In this document: positions 1 to 5,041 of the stretch, piece after piece | Numbering within the stretch: the first letter of the stretch is position 1 | How the letters are laid out: each line of letters starts with the position of its first letter | Source: Deltaproteobacteria bacterium UBA2957 | GTDB lineage: Bacteria; Myxococcota_A; UBA796 | Assembly: GCA_002348535.1 (NCBI GenBank) | Contig: DEBL01000353.1 | Span: forward strand, 5,801-11,015 | DNA: 5,215 nt | Reading direction: 5' to 3' | The notes under the pieces: generated by a model | What the model saw: only the letters and a program-made list of their open reading frames with translations | Database searches by the model: none | What the model was told of the DNA's origin: nothing | Program-made: the position numbers and the translations under genes

Positions 1-410
1 TGCTGCCCCAGATGCTCTGATGCGACCTCCGCGGTCACCGCTCGGTCTTGCTGTTGCATGCCCCAAACGACTGCAAGAACCATGGCGGCCGCGTAAGCCG
101 CAATCATGGGCACGGGCATTGCGATCCGTCTCGAATGCCATGGGCCAAGACATGCCGTCTTCGTCAGCACCATCTGATCGAGGTGCGTGTCCAACACGCA
201 ATCCATGTCGTTCCAGAACTCCGGCCGGCCGCAAATCGCCTTTTGGGTCTTCGTGTCCAGCGGCATGAATTGTTGACACTCGAGCTTCATCACCAGTTCC
301 GCGCATTCACTGCAGGCCTCGATGTGCATCACGAACTGTTCACACTCTGACACGCCCAACTGCCCGTCTAAAAACGCAGCAATCCGTGTGGTTACCGATG
401 AACAGTCCAT
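1..410 (-). CDS. Zinc-binding (ZAS-type) membrane anti-sigma factor, C-terminus cut by window edge
   Basis: Open frame of 136 codons from an ATG at 410 to the left edge without a stop. Residues 1-36 hold Cys3, His29, Cys33 and Cys36 (HIEACSEC), i.e. C-x25-H-x3-C-x2-C, the spacing of the zinc anti-sigma domain known from RsrA and relatives. Residues about 97-118 (MPVPMIAAYAAAMVLAVVWG) form one hydrophobic segment, so the protein is probably a single-pass inner-membrane protein with the zinc domain in the cytoplasm and a periplasmic C-terminus. A GGGGAG ribosome site lies 5 nt before the ATG. The start is 12 nt after the stop of the ECF sigma gene, the usual sigma/anti-sigma order, so the inferred role is to hold that sigma factor inactive until a signal arrives. 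Four further cysteines (45, 60, 71, 87) lie between the zinc domain and the membrane segment. The family is well supported; the signal sensed cannot be told. Confidence 0.87.
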   Translation of the reverse strand, partial: MDCSSVTTRIAAFLDGQLGVSECEQFVMHIEACSECAELVMKLECQQFMPLDTKTQKAICGRPEFWNDMDCVLDTHLDQMVLTKTACLGPWHSRRIAMPVPMIAAYAAAMVLAVVWGMQQQDRAVTAEVASEHLGQ

Positions 411-422
411 GGGAACTCCCCG

Positions 423-1034
423 TTAGTTGACCAACTCACTCTCTTCCATGACCGCCATCAGCCGCATCCGAGCGCGAGACAAGCGCGACATCACTGTCCC
501 GAGCTTGACCTGCAGCACCTCTGCGATCTCTGCGTAGGAGAGGTCATCATAGTACCGTAAAACTAAAATTTCTTTGTGATCGTCGCTGAGGAGGTCGAGT
601 GCAGCGCCCAGCTCCTCACGCTGCTCCCCGGCAAACACCGATTCAACTTGGTCCGCCGAAAATGACTCCGGCTTCACCATCGACTCCAAAATTGCGCCCC
701 GGCGTTTACGGTTGCGGACTTGATTGAAGCATAAGTTGGATGTGACCCGAAACAGCCATGCTTTGATCTTAAACTCGTCGTCGAAAATCCGCCCTTCGCG
801 CATCGCCTTGATGAACACTTCTTGCACCACATCGTAGGCTTCTTGATGGTCCTTCACGATGTACCGAGCGTGGAAGTACAGTTGATCTCTATATTTTTGG
901 ATCACGGCTTCCATGGCCGCGCGAGAGTTCGTGGCCGCCAATTTTTTGATGTCAGCTTCGGTCCACGAGGCGCTGTGCTCGGGTTTTAGAAGCTGCAGAT
1001 TCGCTGACATGGTTGATCTCCGGTCGTTTGACAT
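423..1034 (-). CDS. ECF-family RNA polymerase sigma factor
   Basis: A 203-aa group 4 (extracytoplasmic function) sigma factor that would direct RNA polymerase to a small regulon. Region 2 spans about residues 45-112: YRDQLYFHARYIV, then DVVQEVFIKAM (core-binding region 2.2), then AWLFRVTSNLCFNQVRNRKRR (-10 recognition). There is no region 3. Region 4 spans about 143-195: LDLLSDDHKEILVLRYYDDL followed by the helix-turn-helix SYAEIAEVLQVKLGTVMSRL and SRARMRL, which would contact the -35 element. Length and domain order are normal for the family. The start is ambiguous: ATG at 1034 has GGGGGGAG 8 nt upstream, ATG at 1010 has GGAG 7 nt upstream, and a GTG at 1052 is also in frame but has no good site. 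The first 30 residues precede the conserved domain, so homology would not settle it. The anti-sigma gene follows directly. Two GGAAC motifs upstream suggest autoregulation. The ECF subgroup cannot be named from sight. Confidence 0.95.
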   Translation of the reverse strand: MSNDRRSTMSANLQLLKPEHSASWTEADIKKLAATNSRAAMEAVIQKYRDQLYFHARYIVKDHQEAYDVVQEVFIKAMREGRIFDDEFKIKAWLFRVTSNLCFNQVRNRKRRGAILESMVKPESFSADQVESVFAGEQREELGAALDLLSDDHKEILVLRYYDDLSYAEIAEVLQVKLGTVMSRLSRARMRLMAVMEESELVN

Positions 1035-1050
1035 CGCTAAAACTCCCCCC
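1018..1050 (-). promoter_or_regulatory. Two competing ribosome binding sites for the sigma gene
   Basis: GGGGGGAG at 1050-1043 serves the ATG at 1034 with 8 nt spacing. GGAG at 1021-1018 serves the in-frame ATG at 1010 with 7 nt spacing. Both are good matches, so the gene may make two forms differing by eight N-terminal residues, or only one may be used. The upstream ATG was chosen for the annotation because its site comes first and is purine-rich. Confidence 0.5.
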
Positions 1051-1056
1051 ACTTCT

Positions 1057-1083
1057 CATTTATTCCCAAATGCGATCGGTTCC
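1057..1083 (-). promoter_or_regulatory. Candidate ECF-type autoregulated promoter of the sigma/anti-sigma pair
   Basis: GGAACC at 1083-1078 matches the GGAAC core of many ECF -35 elements and lies 44 bp before the ATG at 1034. The AT-rich TAAATG at 1062-1057, 15 bp further on, sits where a -10 element would fall, but it is not a typical ECF -10 (no CGTC or TCTGA). The flanks CATTT (1072-1068) and AAATG (1061-1057) form a short inverted repeat. A second GGGAAC occurs at 1142-1137 on the same strand, 59 bp upstream, without a clear -10. Confidence 0.3.
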
Positions 1084-1146
1084 ACGCAAAAAACGTGTCC
1101 TGCCGCACAAAACCTTCACCAAACCGGCTCATTTTTGTTCCCACAT

Positions 1147-1175
1147 TTGACGAAATTGCCTCCGTAGAGGATGCT
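1147..1175 (+). promoter_or_regulatory. Weak candidate sigma-70 promoter for the KH-domain gene
   Basis: TTGACG at 1147-1152 matches five of six bases of the -35 consensus. A 17-bp spacer leads to GATGCT at 1170-1175, which matches TATAAT at only three positions. It lies about 70 bp before the ATG at 1243 in the divergent intergenic region (1035-1242), which otherwise holds only the candidate ECF elements. Treat as a suggestion. Confidence 0.2.
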
Positions 1176-1242
1176 GTCACCAGAAGCAGGGTGGGAATCG
1201 GAGTGCATGCGTGCGCGTTGAAGCCCCGGGGAGCAGCAGCAG

Positions 1243-1485
1243 ATGGAAGTGCGAGCGTTGATTGAAGAGATCGTTAAGGCACTGGTGGACAACCCAGACC
1301 AAGTGGAGTGCGTTGAAATCCAAGGCACTCAATCGTGTGTCTTGGAACTGCACGTCGCCCCGAGCGACGTGGGCAAAGTGATCGGCAAGCGGGGGGTGCA
1401 CGCAGACGCAATCCGTCGGCTCGTACACGCCATCGGCGGTAAACGCAAGCGACGGTATGTGCTCGAGATCATCGAAGACAGGTAA
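1243..1485 (+). CDS. khpA: KhpA-type single KH-domain RNA-binding protein
   Basis: An 80-aa protein consisting almost entirely of one type II KH domain. The hallmark GxxG loop is G48-K-R-G51 within DVGKVIGKRG (residues 42-51), followed by the helix HADAIRRLVHAIGG and a basic stretch KRKRR before the final strand YVLEII. Length and motif match the KhpA (YlqC) family, small cytoplasmic RNA-binding proteins that in Gram-positive bacteria act with KhpB on sRNAs and mRNAs; the partner here is unknown. The ATG at 1243 is the only start, because an in-frame TGA lies just upstream (1219-1221), and GGGGAG sits 9 nt before it. In many genomes khpA lies between rpsP and rimM; here it stands alone, divergent from the ECF sigma gene and convergent with hutU, whose end is 3 nt away. 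Confidence 0.9.
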   Translation: MEVRALIEEIVKALVDNPDQVECVEIQGTQSCVLELHVAPSDVGKVIGKRGVHADAIRRLVHAIGGKRKRRYVLEIIEDR

Positions 1486-1487
1486 TC

Positions 1488-1500
1488 TTCAACAGTTGAA
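1488..1500. repeat. Perfect 6-bp inverted repeat at the khpA/hutU convergent junction
   Basis: TTCAAC-A-GTTGAA forms a perfect palindrome around one central base. It covers the last codons and stop of hutU and begins 3 nt after the khpA stop. The gap between the two genes is only 3 bp and no T-tract is present on either strand, so this is not a convincing intrinsic terminator. It could be chance or a short protein-binding site. Confidence 0.3.
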
Positions 1501-3144
1501 CCCCGGAACCTTGACCCCCCGTTCGTTGGCGACGTCTTGCGCGCGTTCGTATCCCGCGTCCACGTGGCGGAGCACACCCATGGCCGGGTCCCCCGTGAGC
1601 ACGCGTTCTAACCGCGCTGCGGCTTTATCTGTTCCATCCGCTACGATCACTTGTCCAGCGTGGAGGCTGTAGCCCATTCCCACACCGCCGCCGTGGTGGA
1701 AACTCACCCAGCTCGCCCCGTTTACTGCATTCAACAGGGCGTTCAAAATTGGCCAATCGCCCACGGCATCTGAGCCATCCAGCATACCCTCCGTTTCACG
1801 GTTTGGAGACGCGACTGAACCGCAGTCGAGATGGTCACGACCGATAACAATTGGCGCCTTCACGCGACCGGTGCGCACCAACTCATTGAATGCAAGGCCC
1901 GCACGAGCCCGCTCGCCGTAACCGAGCCAGCAGATCCGACTGGGGAGCCCTTGAAAGTGTACCCGTTCCCGAGCCATTGCCAACCATCTGTGGAGGGCGC
2001 GGTCTTCCGGGAACATCTCGGCAATTGCGCGGTCGGTCTCGTAGATATCCTCGGGGTCTCCCGAGAGTGCAACCCACCGGAACGGGCCTTTCCCCTCACA
2101 GAACAATGGCCGGATGTATGCCGGGACGAAGCCTGGAAACTGGAAGGCATCTTCGACTCCCCCTTCTTCCGCTTCGGCCCGGAGGTTGTTTCCGTAGTCA
2201 AACGTGTGAGCGCCCATCTCTTGAAGCTTCAACATGGCGCGAACATGGTCAGCCATGGTCGCGCGACTTCGCTCAATGTACGCTGTGGGATCGGCGACGC
2301 GCAGTGCACAAGCATCCGCCAACGAGAGTCCCCGCGGCACGTACCCGGTCAGCGGGTCATGCGCAGAGGTCTGGTCCGTCAACAGATCGGGGACAACTCC
2401 GCGAGCAATCAGACGCTCGAGCCCGTCGGCCGCATTGGCCACCACACCAACCGACTTGCCGGTGCCATCTGCCTTGTACTGGAGCGCCAAATCGATGCCG
2501 TGATCAATCGTCTCAGCAATGACGTCGAGGTATCGGTGGTCTCTTCGACGACTGACACGCTCAGCATCAACATCGAATCCGAGAAAGGTGCCATTATTCA
2601 TGGTCGCAGCGAGCGGCTGCGCGCCCCCCATACCGCCGAGGCCGCCTGTCACCACCAACCGGCCGGTGAGATCATCCGTGCCGAAGTGTTGGCGGCCAGC
2701 CTCGGCAAAGGTTTCATAGGTGCCTTGCAAAATCCCTTGTGTGCCGATGTAAATCCATGACCCTGCGGTCATTTGGCCGTACATCATCAGGCCCTTTTGC
2801 TCGAGTTCCCTGAAGTGATCCCATGTGGCCCATTTTCCAACCAGATTGGAGTTGGCGATTAAAACCCGTGGGGCGTCCACATGGGTGCGAACGATGCCAA
2901 CCGGCTTGCCGGACTGCACGAGCAGCGTCTCGTCATCCTCCAGCTCTGTGAGGCTTCTGCAGATGGCTTCGAACGCGTCCCAAGAGCGGGCAGCACGACC
3001 AGTGCCACCATAAACCACAAGGTCGTCGGGGTTCTCTGCGACCTCCGGGTCGAGGTTGTTGCAGAGCATACGCAATGCGGCCTCTTGGACCCAGCCTTTG
3101 CACGTTAAGGTGCTGCCCCGGGAGGCACGAATCGTACGGGCCAT
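1489..3144 (-). CDS. hutU: Urocanate hydratase (urocanase), EC 4.2.1.49
   Basis: A 551-aa cytoplasmic enzyme that hydrates urocanate to 4-imidazolone-5-propanoate, the second step of histidine degradation, using tightly bound NAD+ as electrophile. The urocanase signature FQGLPSRICW is at residues 397-406; Cys405 corresponds to the active-site cysteine known as Cys410 in the Pseudomonas putida enzyme. Glycine-rich nucleotide-binding stretches are YGGTGRAA (45-52) and GGLGGMGGAQP (167-177). Other family blocks are FDYGNN (315-320), PLFCEGKGPFRW (346-357) and SFHHGGGVGMGYSLHAG (481-497). Full length, with no frameshift. The ATG at 3144 has AGGAG 6 nt upstream. It follows the 59-aa gene by 28 nt and so is probably cotranscribed from the rpoZ region. 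No other hut gene is in the window, so this copy is separated from hutH and hutI or they lie outside. Confidence 0.98.
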   Translation of the reverse strand: MARTIRASRGSTLTCKGWVQEAALRMLCNNLDPEVAENPDDLVVYGGTGRAARSWDAFEAICRSLTELEDDETLLVQSGKPVGIVRTHVDAPRVLIANSNLVGKWATWDHFRELEQKGLMMYGQMTAGSWIYIGTQGILQGTYETFAEAGRQHFGTDDLTGRLVVTGGLGGMGGAQPLAATMNNGTFLGFDVDAERVSRRRDHRYLDVIAETIDHGIDLALQYKADGTGKSVGVVANAADGLERLIARGVVPDLLTDQTSAHDPLTGYVPRGLSLADACALRVADPTAYIERSRATMADHVRAMLKLQEMGAHTFDYGNNLRAEAEEGGVEDAFQFPGFVPAYIRPLFCEGKGPFRWVALSGDPEDIYETDRAIAEMFPEDRALHRWLAMARERVHFQGLPSRICWLGYGERARAGLAFNELVRTGRVKAPIVIGRDHLDCGSVASPNRETEGMLDGSDAVGDWPILNALLNAVNGASWVSFHHGGGVGMGYSLHAGQVIVADGTDKAAARLERVLTGDPAMGVLRHVDAGYERAQDVANERGVKVPGFNC

Positions 3145-3172
3145 GGTTGGCTCCTATGTCAAATGCTGAGTG

Positions 3173-3352
3173 TTAGCCCTCAGCAGCGTCCTCATCGGCC
3201 TTGTGAAGAATCATCTGTGTTTCAGTTTCTTCGGCATCATTGGCGCAGTCCTCAAGCGAGTCCAAATGCTTTTGGTACTCCTCTTGAGACACCTTTCCGC
3301 GCTTGATGTTGCGTTCAACTGTTCGAATGTCCATCAGTGCATCGTGGCTCAT
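3173..3352 (-). CDS. Small acidic protein of 59 aa, function unknown
   Basis: The ATG at 3352 opens a 59-codon frame ending in TAA at 3173, too short for many gene finders. AGGAA lies about 5 nt before the start, and its first bases are shared with the TAG stop of rpoZ, only 8 nt upstream, which suggests translational coupling. The sequence begins MSHDALMDIRTVERNIKRGK, continues VSQEEYQKHLDSLEDCANDA, and ends in a strongly acidic tail. It is predicted to be soluble and largely helical, with a basic N-terminal helix and an acidic C-terminus, no signal peptide and no membrane segment. The MDIRTVERNIKRG core resembles short unnamed proteins I associate with deltaproteobacterial genomes, but I cannot name a family. 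Its place between rpoZ and hutU hints at a link to transcription, which is inference only. A second in-frame ATG (3334) has no ribosome site. Confidence 0.8.
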   Translation of the reverse strand: MSHDALMDIRTVERNIKRGKVSQEEYQKHLDSLEDCANDAEETETQMILHKADEDAAEG

Positions 3353-3360
3353 CGCGGTTC

Positions 3361-3726
3361 CTATGCATCAACGGCGAGTTCGCCGTCAGCTGGGGGGGGA
3401 AGGGGAAGGTCGTCGTCTGCAGCGGGAGGAAGTTCGTCATCTGCAGGCGGGGGAAGCGCATCATCCATCGACGGTGGAAGTCCATCGTCAGCGGCCGGTA
3501 CCATCGTGTGCAGCGCTTCGTTTTCGTCAAAGTCGGTCATGTCCGCTTGGACCACATTGGCGGCAATCTCACGCAGCGCCGTGACGACTTCTTTGTTGGT
3601 CCGGTCGTCCTCGATCAGGCAGTCTTCGCCCTTCAGCAGCTGCTTGGTCCGCTCAGCAGCGACCAGAATCAGCGAAAATCGGTTGGGGATGTTTTCGAGA
3701 CAGTCTTCGACCGTGATGCGGGCCAT
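3361..3726 (-). CDS. rpoZ: DNA-directed RNA polymerase omega subunit with repeat-containing acidic tail
   Basis: A 121-aa protein whose residues 1-60 are a clear omega subunit: it starts MARITVEDCLENIPNRFSLI, with NRF at 15-17, AAERTKQL at 23-30 and VVTALREIAANVV at 47-59. Omega binds the beta-prime subunit, helps assemble RNA polymerase, and in some bacteria forms part of a (p)ppGpp site. The ATG at 3726 is fixed by GGAGGAG 5 nt upstream and by the conserved MARITVEDC start. Beyond the core comes an acidic, proline-rich tail (about 78-121) made of octapeptide repeats of the form x-A-D-D-x-L-P-P; E. coli omega has 91 residues in total. The stop is 8 nt before the next gene, and the 3' end contains a run of eight C on the coding strand. 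It lies 110 nt after an unrecognised gene, a gap with a possible promoter. Confidence 0.95.
   Translation of the reverse strand: MARITVEDCLENIPNRFSLILVAAERTKQLLKGEDCLIEDDRTNKEVVTALREIAANVVQADMTDFDENEALHTMVPAADDGLPPSMDDALPPPADDELPPAADDDLPLPPPADGELAVDA
3376..3495 (-). repeat. 24-bp imperfect tandem repeats encoding the omega tail, with a C8 run
   Basis: Four consecutive 24-bp units (3495-3400) encode AADDGLPP, SMDDALPP, PADDELPP and AADDDLPL, followed by a degenerate fifth unit PADGEL after a two-proline insertion. The D-D and L-P positions are kept while the first and fifth positions vary. The fifth unit begins inside an uninterrupted run of eight C on the coding strand (G8 on the plus strand, 3392-3399). 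Confidence 0.8.
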
Positions 3727-3758
3727 GGGTCTCCTCCGGAACGCGCAGCAGCGCATAA

Positions 3759-3770
3759 GGGTGAACACCC
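3759..3770. promoter_or_regulatory. Short palindrome in the rpoZ leader
   Basis: GGGTG-AA-CACCC is an inverted repeat with 5-bp arms around two bases, in the 110-bp gap before rpoZ. It falls at the expected transcription start of the candidate promoter at 3772-3800, where an operator or a short 5' hairpin could act. The arms are short and chance is a real alternative. Confidence 0.25.
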
Positions 3771-3771
3771 G

Positions 3772-3800
3772 CGAATATCGGGTCCCAGTGCCTCCGTCAA
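3772..3800 (-). promoter_or_regulatory. Candidate sigma-70 promoter for rpoZ
   Basis: TTGACG (3800-3795) is a five-of-six match to the -35 consensus. After 17 bp comes TATTCG (3777-3772), which keeps only TAT of the -10 consensus; the overlapping GATATT (3779-3774) is a closer match but with 15-bp spacing. Transcription would start near 3765, about 40 nt before the rpoZ ATG. It would let rpoZ, the 59-aa gene and hutU be expressed apart from the upstream pair. Confidence 0.3.
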
Positions 3801-3836
3801 GGCCAAAACCGTTGCAAGGATCGGCTGTCAGCTGCA

Positions 3837-4454
3837 CTACGCAGCCAGTCGACGCATCCGCTCGAGCCGACGGGCGCCGGAATCCCGCCAGAAGCGCCTC
3901 AGCGTCACCAACAAGGCATCCGTGTGGGGAACTGCATCAAGAGATGAACAGAATCCAGCCGCCAGTCGCCCTGCTTCGCGGTACCGCGCGACTTCTTGGG
4001 CGTCGAGGCCGTCCATGAGCCGGGCGGTCCTGAACAGTCGCGACCATACGGCTGCACCCTGCATTGGGAGGTGGAGACGGGCCGAGACAAACTTGTCGAC
4101 CTCCGCTTGTGCCTCCAGTTCAAGCATCGTCACCGGTTCGCCGCGGCGGGCACGCTCCACCAGCATCATGAAATGTGACACCCCTTCGGTCGCCGCACAA
4201 AATGAATCAAATTCAGTTTGCGCCGCCACCGTCAGGGAGCCGGCTCGTTCCAAGCGCTCGATGTGCGAGTGCTCCACATACACCGCCAAGTCGACCCCTC
4301 CCGGCACAGCCCTTGCGAGGACCCACTCATTGGACTCCCGGAGCCGATCCCCCATCAACGATCGCAGTTGCTGCTGGTCTATCCGGAAGGCCTCGATGTC
4401 TGGAACCTTGATGCGGTAAATGGCCTCGAGGTGCGCTTGAATCGCCCTCAACAC
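3837..4454 (-). CDS. Conserved-looking helical protein of unknown function, 205 aa
   Basis: I do not recognise a named family. The GTG at 4454 is preferred: its sequence GTGTTGA overlaps the stop of the upstream gene, and GAGGA lies about 9 nt before it. TTG at 4451 is a near-equal alternative. A longer frame reaches 4616, but the extra 54 residues lie wholly over the upstream gene in another frame and look like non-coding translation. The protein is predicted to be soluble and mostly helical, with no signal peptide or membrane span. Distinct stretches are HLEAIYRIKVPDIEAFRID (8-26), a strand-like VDLAVYVE (54-61), EGVSHFMMLVERARRGE (90-106), LELEAQAEVDKF (111-122) and a very basic arginine-rich C-terminus. 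The GVSHF and LEAQAEVDKF stretches look like conserved blocks. It is probably cotranslated with the 197-aa protein, so the two may act together; function unknown. Confidence 0.8.
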   Translation of the reverse strand: MLRAIQAHLEAIYRIKVPDIEAFRIDQQQLRSLMGDRLRESNEWVLARAVPGGVDLAVYVEHSHIERLERAGSLTVAAQTEFDSFCAATEGVSHFMMLVERARRGEPVTMLELEAQAEVDKFVSARLHLPMQGAAVWSRLFRTARLMDGLDAQEVARYREAGRLAAGFCSSLDAVPHTDALLVTLRRFWRDSGARRLERMRRLAA

Positions 4455-5041
4455 GCGCCGTCGTCCTCGGGCCGCATCGGAATTACTCCGAGAGAATGGA
4501 GCTGCTGGGCGGTCACTGGATCCGGGTCCAACACCCATTGCTCGTAGAGTTTCACTATGTCCGCGTTGGTGTGGGACCGAATCCGATCGCGAACCCGCTG
4601 AAGGATGCTCGCGCAAAACTCAAACTGCTGGGCAAGTTCCTCGTAGATGTTTTCGAAGCCGCCACCCGCACCGGTCCACCGCATCAAGCATGCCAGTTGG
4701 TCGTAGGCCGCCGAACCCATCGAAAGGTAGTAATCAGGCGAGATGTTCTGCCGCGCCAGACTCGCCCGAAAGAATCCAGAGATGTACAGTGCTCTATCGC
4801 CCATCTCCCGCCAAGCTTGGACTGCCGCAGCGCCCCCACGCTCTTGCGCCATGATCTGCAAATCAACCAAGGTGTGCACCTGTGGTTCATCGGGCGTGCG
4901 ACCGCGTTCAACCAAGAGGTTCGTCAAATAGTACACTCCATCTTTCGACACGGCGGTTGGCGCATCAACGACGGCCGCATCGACAGCTGCGTGAAAAAAG
5001 TCGAAGAGGTTCTCTTCTCGGCTAAGCATCGGATTGGTCAT
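4448..5041 (-). CDS. Conserved-looking helical protein of unknown function, 197 aa
   Basis: No named family recognised. The ATG at 5041 is chosen because GGAGA lies 4 nt upstream and because residues before it in a longer frame (to 5164) look non-coding. The protein begins MTNPMLSREENLFDFFHAAV. Notable stretches are VYYLTNLLVERG (36-47), GDRALYISGFFRASLARQ (81-98), DYYLSMGSAAYDQLA (103-117), FENIYEELAQQFEF (129-142) and NADIVKLYEQWV (159-170). It is predicted to be soluble and all-helical, with no signal peptide or membrane span and no recognisable catalytic motif. From memory it resembles an unnamed family in myxobacterial and related genomes, which I cannot confirm here. The stop overlaps the start of the 205-aa gene by several bases, so the two are almost certainly translated together; rpoZ follows 110 nt after the second gene. 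Confidence 0.85.
   Translation of the reverse strand: MTNPMLSREENLFDFFHAAVDAAVVDAPTAVSKDGVYYLTNLLVERGRTPDEPQVHTLVDLQIMAQERGGAAAVQAWREMGDRALYISGFFRASLARQNISPDYYLSMGSAAYDQLACLMRWTGAGGGFENIYEELAQQFEFCASILQRVRDRIRSHTNADIVKLYEQWVLDPDPVTAQQLHSLGVIPMRPEDDGAC

Noticed and set aside
48..350. Plus-strand frames over the anti-sigma gene
   Set aside because: The minus-strand frame has a zinc-site motif, a membrane segment, a ribosome site and correct order after the sigma gene; the plus-strand frames have none of these.
1831..2760. A 309-codon plus-strand frame inside hutU
   Set aside because: It lies wholly antisense to the strongly supported urocanase, starts without a ribosome site, and its translation has no recognisable domain. 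It is a by-product of hutU codon use.
3727..3837. A GTG at 3837 that would extend omega by 37 residues and overlap the upstream stop as TAGTG
   Set aside because: The conserved omega start MARITVEDC at 3726 has an excellent ribosome site, and the extension is cysteine- and arginine-rich with no omega similarity.
3170..4419. Two long plus-strand frames (3170-4018 and 3337-4419) across rpoZ and the 205-aa gene
   Set aside because: Their translations are serine- or arginine-rich low complexity, mirroring the omega repeats on the other strand. They span several real genes and carry no domain.
4455..4616. N-terminal extension of the 205-aa protein to 4616
   Set aside because: The extra 54 residues overlap the coding sequence of the 197-aa gene in another frame and look like random translation; the GTG at the stop overlap is a better start.
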